From Phycisphaerales bacterium AB-hyl4 (GTDB lineage: Bacteria > Planctomycetota > Phycisphaerae > Phycisphaerales > Phycisphaeraceae), in NCBI GenBank assembly GCA_041821185.1, contig JBGUBD010000002.1:434001-498000 (forward strand): a DNA stretch of 64,000 nt. The letters run 5' to 3'. Shown here piece by piece: positions 57,291-64,000 of the stretch (positions are counted from its first letter, which is position 1; the number at the start of each line of letters is the position of its first letter). The notes under the pieces were generated by a model. The model was not told the origin of the DNA and did no database searches. It saw only the letters and a list, made by a program, of their open reading frames with translations. The position numbers and the translations under genes were made by a program.

Positions 57291-59189
57291 TTAAGCGCTG
57301 TGACTGAACTTGCTCGTCGGATCTTCCATGCCCGACTCCGGCGGAGCGAGATGCTCCGCGGGGGTGCTCGCCACCACTTCCGCGAATCGCGGGCCCTCGG
57401 GCACGGTTGGCGGCACGGTATCGCTATGTGTCATCGGTTCGAATGCAAACACGCGCACCGCCTCGTCGCCCCACGTCTGCTCGGGTACAAATCGCAAGCC
57501 CTGCGTCTGGATGTTCAACGGCAGGCGGACGAGTCGGCTGTAGTTGTTCGACTCTCGATGAATCACCTGCCACTGACCGTCGCTGTCGACCGCTTCGAGA
57601 CGATACTGCCGAACCAGCGACGAAGGCACGGCAGAACGATCGCCACGCTGCGGATAGCTGCATGGCATGCGCTTGTCGTTTTGCAGATTGCTGTCAAAAG
57701 TGAATCGCGCGCCGCCGACCGCGACGGGCTGTGCCCAGCGGTATTCGATTGCGCTGCCGATAGGGCCAGCCCATGCGTGGGACTGGCCCTTGCGGTCACG
57801 GTCGAGGCCGTCGTGCAGATGTTGCGCGTTGTTGCCGTCGGCGTGCAACTCGGCTTGCCGGGCCAGATCGCTGACCGGGCGTGAAATGGCCGGTAGCCAA
57901 GCATCGTCGTTCATGAGTTTTTGCTGCAATTCGTCGAGGTGGGCGCTGTGGATGTCGCGCGGGTTGCAGTGGTGCTTGTGGCAGAGTGCAGCGGCGGTGC
58001 CGGCGGCCTGACCGATGATGGCGCAGGTGGCCATGACGCGCGTGGATGAGAGCGCTGCGTGGGTGACGCTGATGTTCCGCCCGGCGCAGAGCAGGTTGCT
58101 GACGTTGCGTGAATAGAGGCTGCGGTAGGGGATGCCGTAGGGCGACGGGGCCGGGTGGAACACGGTGGGCTTGCCGGGGTAGAGGATGGCGGCGGGGTGG
58201 TGGTCGTCCATCGGCCAGCCGCCGAAGGCGATCGTGTCGGCAAAGCGGCCGCCGTCGCGGATGTCATTTTGCGTGAGGATGTGATCGCCAAGGTAGCGAC
58301 GGTTTTCTCGTTTACCCGGCAGTGAGCCGACCCATTCCAGACCCCAGCACTCGGCCTTGTCGCGCTCGGGAGCGCGGTTCTTGATGTAGTCCCACACGCC
58401 CCAACAGATCTTCATCAGTTCATCACGGATGCGCTCGGCGTCTTTGATCGTGTCATCCAGACCGCCAACTTCGATCCACCAGAAGTTGTGTCCGTTGAGC
58501 CCGTGCATGCGGTGGGGCATGTCGTCGGGGCTTTCGAATTTGTAAGCCCACTTCGGTGCGATGAACGGCTGCGGCTCGTCCGTGCGACGGATCTGAATCA
58601 GCAGCGAGTTGCCCATCGTCTTGCCGTCGGCGACGGAAGGCTCGATGTCTTCGTCGAACTCGTGTCGGGCCTCACGGCCGGCCCGCGTGTCGGCGCCGGT
58701 GAGCGGCGCGAGAATACTGTCGCCTGAGCAGTCGATGAACTGTTTTGCGTGGATGGTGAAGCGGGTCTGGCTGGTGAGTTGCCAGGCGTCGATGGATTCG
58801 ATTGTGGTCTGGTCGCCGTGCTTGGTGACACATGCGTCGAGGCAGGAGGTGTTCAGCAGCGTGGTCAGGTTGGTTTGAAAGAAGGCCTTTTCGTAGAGGA
58901 CGGTGTCCCAGATGTTGTAGTGGCCGGCGGGGTTGCGGTAGGCGTTTTCGAGTTGAATCTCTTCGAGGATGCCGGTTTCTTTGTTGTGGTCGCCGCGTGC
59001 ACCGCAGATCCACATGCGGATTTCGCTGGACGCGTTGCCGCCGAGGACGGCGCGGTCGTGAACGAGGATGGTTGTCGCACCATGGCGGGCCGAGGCGATG
59101 GCGGCACAAAGGCCGGCCATCCCGCCGCCGACGACGCAGACGTCACATTCGAGCGTTCCGTGGTGCAATCCGGTTGTATTTGTGCTCAT
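57291..59189 (-). CDS. FAD-dependent oxidoreductase (FAD_oxidored type)
   Basis: The 632-residue protein begins with the dinucleotide fold CDVCVVGGGMAGLCAAIASARHG (residues 14-36) and the ADP-binding follow-up VLGGNASSEIRMWICGARG near 60. RNVSNLLCAGRNISVTHAA near 385 and GQAAGTAAALC near 410 are typical of the uncharacterised planctomycete family. The C-terminal 150 residues (about 480-632) look like a beta-sandwich and may bind carbohydrate. There is no signal peptide. It is divergent from an AraC-type regulator, which probably controls it. Substrate unknown, perhaps a sugar derivative. Confidence 0.8.
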   Translation of the reverse strand: MSTNTTGLHHGTLECDVCVVGGGMAGLCAAIASARHGATTILVHDRAVLGGNASSEIRMWICGARGDHNKETGILEEIQLENAYRNPAGHYNIWDTVLYEKAFFQTNLTTLLNTSCLDACVTKHGDQTTIESIDAWQLTSQTRFTIHAKQFIDCSGDSILAPLTGADTRAGREARHEFDEDIEPSVADGKTMGNSLLIQIRRTDEPQPFIAPKWAYKFESPDDMPHRMHGLNGHNFWWIEVGGLDDTIKDAERIRDELMKICWGVWDYIKNRAPERDKAECWGLEWVGSLPGKRENRRYLGDHILTQNDIRDGGRFADTIAFGGWPMDDHHPAAILYPGKPTVFHPAPSPYGIPYRSLYSRNVSNLLCAGRNISVTHAALSSTRVMATCAIIGQAAGTAAALCHKHHCNPRDIHSAHLDELQQKLMNDDAWLPAISRPVSDLARQAELHADGNNAQHLHDGLDRDRKGQSHAWAGPIGSAIEYRWAQPVAVGGARFTFDSNLQNDKRMPCSYPQRGDRSAVPSSLVRQYRLEAVDSDGQWQVIHRESNNYSRLVRLPLNIQTQGLRFVPEQTWGDEAVRVFAFEPMTHSDTVPPTVPEGPRFAEVVASTPAEHLAPPESGMEDPTSKFSHSA

Positions 59190-59261
59190 TGTGCAGACTT
59201 TCGGTTTCGTGTCGGGAGGCGGGCTCTTGATCCGTATTGGATGTGCCTATATTGACGGTGG

Positions 59262-59271
59262 AATCGCGATT
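59262..59271. promoter_or_regulatory. Palindrome in the divergent oxidoreductase/AraC region
   Basis: AATCGCGATT is a perfect 10-base palindrome, 42 bases before the regulator start and 72 bases before the oxidoreductase start. It may be an operator. Short palindromes arise by chance, so this is weak. Confidence 0.25.
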
Positions 59272-59312
59272 TGGGAATGGCCCGGCTTGCTCTTTGCTTG
59301 TACTATTTTGAT

Positions 59313-60146
59313 ATGGCCAAGCTTCCCGCGACCCGCATCAACCATCCCTGCGGCCGACTTGTGACCGGCGTGGGGTGGGGCCGAAGTCGGGAGAATTCGC
59401 TGAACCTGCGCGATTATGAGTTGTGGTTCGTGTGGCGTGGGGCGGGGTGGATGGCGACGCGCACCCAGCGATTCGAACTGCGGCCGGGCTTTTGTGCATG
59501 GATGCGACCGGGCGGCATCTACGATGCCGGCTCGGACGATCGCAATCCGCTGGGGTTTACCTACATTCATTTTGCCGGTCGCTTCGCGCAGCCGCCGCCT
59601 GAGTTTTTCCACGTCTCCGACGTCAGCTACATGGATGCGGCGACCCGCCGGATCGTTGAAGGCGTCGTGCCCGCGCCGCCGACGCGCTGGGGTGAACCGG
59701 CGGACGCGCCGCCTGCGGCCGAGGCGCTGTTGCAAGCGGTGCTGCTGGACCTGATGCACTCGTCCGAGGTGGCTGACGTTCGCCGCGATGACCATTCATT
59801 GCGAGCGCGCGTCGAGGAACTTGCGGTCGTGCTGCGCGACCATCCGGAGCATCCGCTTGATGTTGCGGGCGCGGCTCGACGGGCGGGGGTGAGCCTTTCT
59901 CATTTTTCACGAGAGTTTCGCCGTGTGATCGGCCTGAGTCCGCAGCAGTACCGGCTTCGCACGCGATTGAGTCACGCCCAGCACCTGCTCGCCGAGTCGG
60001 GGCTGACGGTCACCCAGATCGCCGAGATGCTTGGCTACCGCGACCTATTCTTCTTTTCCAAGCAATTCACGCGACACTTAGGTGTGAGTCCGACCGCCTA
60101 TCGAAATTCGCTGCAGCACCTTGGCGTTCCGATCGTGCGTCATTAA
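59313..60146 (+). CDS. AraC-family transcriptional regulator
   Basis: A 277-residue activator-type regulator. The N-terminal cupin-like part (residues 10-110: LNLRDYELWFVWRGAGWM, FELRPGFCAWMRPGGIY) should bind a sugar or related ligand. The C-terminal double helix-turn-helix is complete: HPLDVAAGAARRAGVS-like first helix pair (about 187-205) with SLSHFSREFRRVIGLSPQQY, and VTQIAEMLGYRDLFFFSKQF (about 237-256) with GVSPTAYR. It is divergent from the FAD oxidoreductase gene, its probable target. The ATG at 59313 has no obvious Shine-Dalgarno. Confidence 0.92.
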   Translation: MAKLPATRINHPCGRLVTGVGWGRSRENSLNLRDYELWFVWRGAGWMATRTQRFELRPGFCAWMRPGGIYDAGSDDRNPLGFTYIHFAGRFAQPPPEFFHVSDVSYMDAATRRIVEGVVPAPPTRWGEPADAPPAAEALLQAVLLDLMHSSEVADVRRDDHSLRARVEELAVVLRDHPEHPLDVAGAARRAGVSLSHFSREFRRVIGLSPQQYRLRTRLSHAQHLLAESGLTVTQIAEMLGYRDLFFFSKQFTRHLGVSPTAYRNSLQHLGVPIVRH

Positions 60147-60247
60147 CGTGCGATTCATAGCGAAACGCACAGCGTACGTCGGCCTAAGCTTTCGCCTGGA
60201 CGTGTCCACATCTATCATGCTCTCGTCAGCCAACGCCGGAGCGAACC

Positions 60248-60781
60248 ATGAATCAGATCGACACGCATGATCCTCGCGCACCGAAAGCCAGCGACGCCCC
60301 CGAAGAGGAGGTGTTCTATTGCGCGAACCCGGCCATGTTTCGGGCGCGTCCCATCTGGTTCAGCCTGGGTGTGCTGGGCATCGTTGGCGGGGTGGCGGGC
60401 GCCGCGTTTGCGATGCAACTCGAAGGGGATCTGCGACTGGCCGGGCTGGCGGTGGGGCTTGGCATGAGCGCGATTGCCATGCTCGCGATGGCCTGGTGGT
60501 GGCTGCAGACGCGGCGGACGACGTTCATCGTTACCAGTTCACGCACCCGCCTTCGCCGTGGGCTGTTGTCCGTGCATATCACCGAGGTGTGGCATCGTCA
60601 TGTGCGCAACGTCCAACTAACGCAGACGGTATGGGAGCGCATCGTCGGCGTGGGCACGCTGAGCATTGCCAGCGCCGGCAAAGCTGGGTGGGACGTCCAG
60701 GTCAGCGGACTGCCACGGATCTACAAGGCCAAGGAAACCATCGACCAATACCGCCTGGCAATGAGCCAGGAATCCGATTGA
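60248..60781 (+). CDS. Bacterial PH-domain (bPH2, YdbT-like) membrane protein
   Basis: The 177-residue product has two membrane helices (about 37-56 and 65-85) followed by a small beta domain of the bacterial pleckstrin-homology type: RTTFIVTSSRTRLRRGLLS, then VWHRHVRNVQLTQTVWERIVG and GTLSIASAG, the typical bPH2 pattern. Such proteins are single-unit relatives of YdbS/YdbT. The molecular role is unknown. Probably a single-gene transcript. Confidence 0.82.
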   Translation: MNQIDTHDPRAPKASDAPEEEVFYCANPAMFRARPIWFSLGVLGIVGGVAGAAFAMQLEGDLRLAGLAVGLGMSAIAMLAMAWWWLQTRRTTFIVTSSRTRLRRGLLSVHITEVWHRHVRNVQLTQTVWERIVGVGTLSIASAGKAGWDVQVSGLPRIYKAKETIDQYRLAMSQESD

Positions 60782-60889
60782 ACGCGGCCGACTGGCGGCG
60801 TGGTCGTAGGGGCAGCCTCTCCCTTTCTGTCAAGCATACATCTTGGTTTGACCGCCGATCGGCAGGCGCGTTTTCAGGGTGCCTATTAA

Positions 60890-60919
60890 TTGCTTCGGTC
60901 ATCGAACCGATGCTATACC
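60890..60919 (+). promoter_or_regulatory. Possible promoter of the RedB-like / sensor pair
   Basis: TTGCTT at 60890-60895 and TATACC at 60914-60919 are 18 bases apart. The 245-base gap before 61027 holds nothing else I can name. Confidence 0.35.
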
Positions 60920-61026
60920 CCGGCGACGACACATTTCAGCCGGTGCGGGGGTGGCCGGAATTGTGCGCAATAGATTTAGCTGTAGACATTTAACAGTTGT
61001 CAGCATCAATAAATCGGTCAGCATGT

Positions 61027-61674
61027 ATGACGCAACCGTTGCAAAACTGGGTGACATGGAGCGTTGGCCTGTGGCTTGTGCTGGTGGGCGTGGGGCTGTT
61101 TTCCATCTGGCACTACAGCAACACCCCGGGGGAGACGAGGGCGGCCACTGCTGACTGGTCGCCGAACGCTCAGGATCTGCTCGATTCTGATCGCCCGACC
61201 CTTGTCGTGTTCATCCACCCGCGATGTCCCTGTTCTCGGGCCACCTTTTCAGAGTTGGAACGGCTACAGGCTCAGCGACCAGGCACGTTCACCACGCGCA
61301 TCCTCTTTTACAAACCTGTTGACGCCGACTCGAACTGGCGAAAGACCGACCTGTGGGAGCGTGCCCGCCGCATGCCCGACACCACCTTTCACGTCGACAG
61401 CGATGGCCGCCTGGCCCGCCAAGCCGGGGCGACCACGTCCGGCATGGTCGCGATGTACAGCCCCAACGCCCGACGGCTTTTCGCCGGTGGCATCACGCCA
61501 GCCCGAGGCCACGAAGGTGCAAACCTTGGCACGCAATCCATTCTCGCTCATCTTGACGGCCAGGCCGTAGCCCAATCCGCTCGCGTCTTCGGCTGTCCGC
61601 TGTTGTCACCTGATCAGCAGGCGTGTGACATTTCACCTGAAGTCTGTGTCGAACATGGGATCTGCCATGAATAA
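61027..61674 (+). CDS. Membrane-anchored RedB-like thioredoxin-fold protein
   Basis: The 215-residue product has one N-terminal membrane helix (about 11-29) and an outward thioredoxin-like domain. PTLVVFIHPRCPCSRATF near residue 57-74 places a CPC pair (C67, C69) where thioredoxins have CxxC, followed by a helix. The C-terminus carries four more cysteines (C190, C200, C207, C213) and two histidines, which suggests metal or redox binding. It resembles the RedB group; the biochemical role is not known to me. The stop overlaps the start of the following sensor gene by eight bases (61667-61674), so the two are translationally coupled. Confidence 0.75.
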   Translation: MTQPLQNWVTWSVGLWLVLVGVGLFSIWHYSNTPGETRAATADWSPNAQDLLDSDRPTLVVFIHPRCPCSRATFSELERLQAQRPGTFTTRILFYKPVDADSNWRKTDLWERARRMPDTTFHVDSDGRLARQAGATTSGMVAMYSPNARRLFAGGITPARGHEGANLGTQSILAHLDGQAVAQSARVFGCPLLSPDQQACDISPEVCVEHGICHE

Positions 61675-64000
61675 CACCTCTGATACCTTTCTATACAAGC
61701 AACTTCGACTTCAATCGCACCGCCAGACCGACCTGATGTTCGGCGGCCTGTTGGTATTGCAACTGTTCGCCGCGGTACTCATCGCCATTACGGTTTCGCC
61801 ACGCACATGGATCGGTTCGAGCAGCCATGTGCATCTGCACGTCTGGTCGGCGCTCGGTATGGGGCTGCTGCTGACCATTCTGCCGTTGGTGCTGATCATT
61901 TTCCGGCGCGGGGAGCCGGTCACGCGGTACACCATCGCCATCGCTCAAATGCTCTACTCCGCCCTGTTGATTCATCTCATGGGCGGCCGTATTGAAACGC
62001 ATTTTCATGTGTTCGGCTCGCTGGCGTTCCTCGCGTTTTACCGCGATTGGCGTGTGCTTGTCCCAGCCACCATTGTTGTCAGCTTCGAACATCTGGTGCG
62101 CGGCATCTACTGGCCCGAATCCGTTTTCGGCGTACTGTCCTCTACACCCTGGCGGGCGCTCGAACATGCGATGTGGGTCATCTTTATCGACTTCTTCCTT
62201 GTTATCAGTTGTATTCAGGGCGACCGCGAATGGCGACGTATCGCCGCCTCCCACGCTCAGGTGGAAAACGCCCGCGCCAGCGTTGAAGTGCAGGTCAAGC
62301 AACGCACCGCCGAACTCCGTGAAAGTGAACAGCGATACGCGCTGGCCGTCCGTGGATCGCGCGATGGCCTGTGGGATTGGGACCTGCACGCCAATCAGGT
62401 GTACTACGCCTCGCGGTGGAAGCAGTTGCTCGGCTGTGACGAAGACGAGGTCAGCGACTCGCCTCGCGAGTGGACTGAACGCATTATCTCGGCCGACCTG
62501 CCCGCTTTCGACAAGGCCATCGTTTCTCTGACCGAAGGCGAAACAGAAGCGATCGACATTGAACTGAGTATGGATCATGCCGACGGTTCGATTCGTCATA
62601 TGCGCTGCCGAGCCGCGGCCGTGATCCCAGAGGGGCACACCAAGGCTGTGCGCATCGCTGGTTCGCTTTCTGACATTACCGATTTGAAGCGGGCGCAGGA
62701 AGAGCTTCGTCGGCTGGCCCAGCATGACCGGCTCACGGGCCTGCCCAACCGTCAACTGTTCACCGACCGTGTGCAGCGTGCAATTCTCTATGGGAAACAA
62801 AGCGGGTCGCTTTTTGCTGTGCTGTTTCTCGACTTTGATCGCTTTAAGGTCATCAACGACAGCCTCGGACACGAAGCTGGCGACGAACTGTTAAAGGGCA
62901 TTGCCCAACGGCTTACCTCCAGTCTGGCGAAGGGCGACGTCGCAGCGCGTTTTGGGGGTGACGAGTTCGCTCTGCTCATGCACGTCCGAACGCAACAAGA
63001 CGCCATCGATCAGACGGAACAGCTACTTAAACAACTGGCTGAGCCGCACGACGTTGCCGGGCACGAATTGGTCTCGACGGCAAGCATCGGTGTGACGATC
63101 TGGAGCATCGGATATGAAGATGCCTCCGAAATGCTTCGAGACGCAGACGCCGCCATGTACGTCGCCAAGCAGAACGGCAAGTCACAGCAGCGACTCTTCG
63201 ATACGCACATGCACAACAAGGCCAAGCAACGTCTCACGATGGAAGAGGATCTCCGCCGTGCGATCAAGTCGAAGTCGCTCACACTCGAGTACCAGCCAAT
63301 CATTTCATTGCAGGATGGCTCCATCCGTGGCGCTGAAGCCTTGGCACGCTGGAACCACGACGAGCGTGGCATGATCTCGCCTGACGAATTCATCGGCATC
63401 GCGGAAGAAACCGGGCTGATTATCCCGATCGGTGAACATTTCATCCGCGAAGCCTGCGAACAGGTCAAACGATGGAACCAGATCAACACGCGACCGCTTT
63501 ATGTGAACGTTAACCTCGCACAGCGCCAGTTGATTTATCCCGGTTTGGTTACCGTCATCAAACAGATACTCAATGAAGTTGGCGTCGACGCCAACCTGCT
63601 TCGATTGGAACTGAGCGAGAGCGCTGTGATGGCAGAACGCCACGACACGATCACGGTCATGCAGGAGATTCGCGACGCTGGGATTCGCCTCGCCATGGAC
63701 GACTTCGGTACAGGCCACTCTTCTCTGAGTAGTTTGCATCGTTACCCACTGGATATCCTCAAGGTGGACCGCAGTTTCGTGCAGAATATGATGCGCCGCC
63801 ACAAGTTTGCCGGCGTCATGCAGGCCATTGTCACCCTTGCTCACAATCTTGAACTCGAAGTCGTTGGGGAAGGGCTCGAAACGCCCGAGCAGGTCGCCAT
63901 GCTCCAAAGCATGGATTGTGACCTCGGGCAAGGCTACATCTTCGCCCGGCCAATGCCCGGCGATGAATTTATCAAGCTGTTGTCACAGTCTGGAATGGAC
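61667..64000 (+). CDS. Membrane PAS-GGDEF-EAL protein, 3' end outside the window
   Basis: The frame opens at ATG 61667 and stays open to the window edge (778 codons seen). Residues about 22-185 form a membrane domain of five or six helices with seven histidines (H54, H56, H58, H112, H114, H142, H167; blocks HVHLHVW and ETHFHVFG). A coiled linker leads to a PAS domain (about 220-340, DGLWDWD start). GGDEF follows with an intact motif G430-F434; the inhibitory RxxD site is replaced by AKGD. The EAL domain has E557-A-L, then LSES, DDFGTG and a VVGEGLET block, all largely complete. It should therefore make or break cyclic di-GMP. A redox or metal input is inferred from the histidines and the coupled RedB-like gene. 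Confidence 0.9.
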   Translation, partial: MNNTSDTFLYKQLRLQSHRQTDLMFGGLLVLQLFAAVLIAITVSPRTWIGSSSHVHLHVWSALGMGLLLTILPLVLIIFRRGEPVTRYTIAIAQMLYSALLIHLMGGRIETHFHVFGSLAFLAFYRDWRVLVPATIVVSFEHLVRGIYWPESVFGVLSSTPWRALEHAMWVIFIDFFLVISCIQGDREWRRIAASHAQVENARASVEVQVKQRTAELRESEQRYALAVRGSRDGLWDWDLHANQVYYASRWKQLLGCDEDEVSDSPREWTERIISADLPAFDKAIVSLTEGETEAIDIELSMDHADGSIRHMRCRAAAVIPEGHTKAVRIAGSLSDITDLKRAQEELRRLAQHDRLTGLPNRQLFTDRVQRAILYGKQSGSLFAVLFLDFDRFKVINDSLGHEAGDELLKGIAQRLTSSLAKGDVAARFGGDEFALLMHVRTQQDAIDQTEQLLKQLAEPHDVAGHELVSTASIGVTIWSIGYEDASEMLRDADAAMYVAKQNGKSQQRLFDTHMHNKAKQRLTMEEDLRRAIKSKSLTLEYQPIISLQDGSIRGAEALARWNHDERGMISPDEFIGIAEETGLIIPIGEHFIREACEQVKRWNQINTRPLYVNVNLAQRQLIYPGLVTVIKQILNEVGVDANLLRLELSESAVMAERHDTITVMQEIRDAGIRLAMDDFGTGHSSLSSLHRYPLDILKVDRSFVQNMMRRHKFAGVMQAIVTLAHNLELEVVGEGLETPEQVAMLQSMDCDLGQGYIFARPMPGDEFIKLLSQSGMD

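Noticed and set aside
61691..62872. 393-codon minus-strand frame opposite the sensor gene
   Set aside because: The plus strand codes for membrane, PAS and GGDEF domains across the same stretch.
1..64000. CRISPR arrays, insertion sequences, phage genes, rRNA and tRNA genes
   Set aside because: No regularly spaced direct repeats, transposase or phage-type proteins, or RNA gene signatures were recognised anywhere in the window.

Overview
The window is GC-rich, gene-dense bacterial chromosome, most likely from a planctomycete of the Phycisphaerae type. That placement is an inference. It rests on two secreted proteins with planctomycete-style PEP-CTERM tails (VPSP and VPTP variants), a PEP-CTERM-associated acyltransferase, large uncharacterised membrane and lipoprotein families common in that phylum, carbohydrate-active enzymes of the GH105 and CE15 types, and a ribosomal cluster rpsF-ssb-rplI without rpsR. 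I saw no phage, insertion sequence, CRISPR array, rRNA or tRNA. Both window edges cut genes: a TPR protein on the left and a GGDEF-EAL sensor on the right.

Layout. 1-6.5 kb: TPR protein, a PEP-CTERM protein, then a leftward pair (FeeM-like N-acyl amino acid synthase and a GT1-type glycosyltransferase) divergent from a VAO/4-cresol-dehydrogenase-like flavoprotein; these may form a lipo-amino-acid tailoring locus. 6.6-11.1 kb: leftward sbtA-sbtB-regulator-ppc, which joins bicarbonate uptake and sensing to PEP carboxylase. 11.2-12.9 kb: purE-purK, divergent from sbtA over a 126-bp promoter region with a palindrome. 13-18.6 kb: HDOD protein, clpC and pgk. 18.8-26.8 kb: a large HEAT-like secreted protein, a GH105-like hydrolase, a His/Tyr/Arg-rich secreted protein, miaB and a small membrane protein. 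26.9-33 kb: second PEP-CTERM protein with a long leader, glpD, M19 dipeptidase, GT9 glycosyltransferase and a phosphoesterase. 33-37.8 kb: neutral-ceramidase-like protein, a truncated GntR gene and a malonate operon (malonyl-CoA decarboxylase and malonyl-CoA synthetase).

37.8-42.8 kb: a long apparent gap that holds a C-terminal remnant of an alpha/beta hydrolase, then a PIG-L deacetylase, a divergent NagB-like protein and an 807-residue membrane protein, possibly an amino-sugar uptake and processing unit. 42.9-44.8 kb: rpsF-ssb-rplI with a very strong terminator. 45-47.5 kb: ammonium transporter and GlnK behind a sigma-54-like promoter and a structured leader; this GlnK has Met instead of the uridylylated Tyr51. 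47.6-48.7 kb: recA. 49-60.1 kb: PqaA-like hydrolase, two overlapping lipoprotein genes, bifunctional PutA, CE15-like esterase, YjbQ, an FAD oxidoreductase and an AraC regulator. 60.2-64 kb: a PH-domain membrane protein, then a RedB-like thiol protein overlapping a membrane PAS-GGDEF-EAL protein whose membrane part is rich in histidines.

Start codons were chosen from Shine-Dalgarno spacing and family length; several are GTG or TTG. Promoter and operator calls were made by eye and are tentative.
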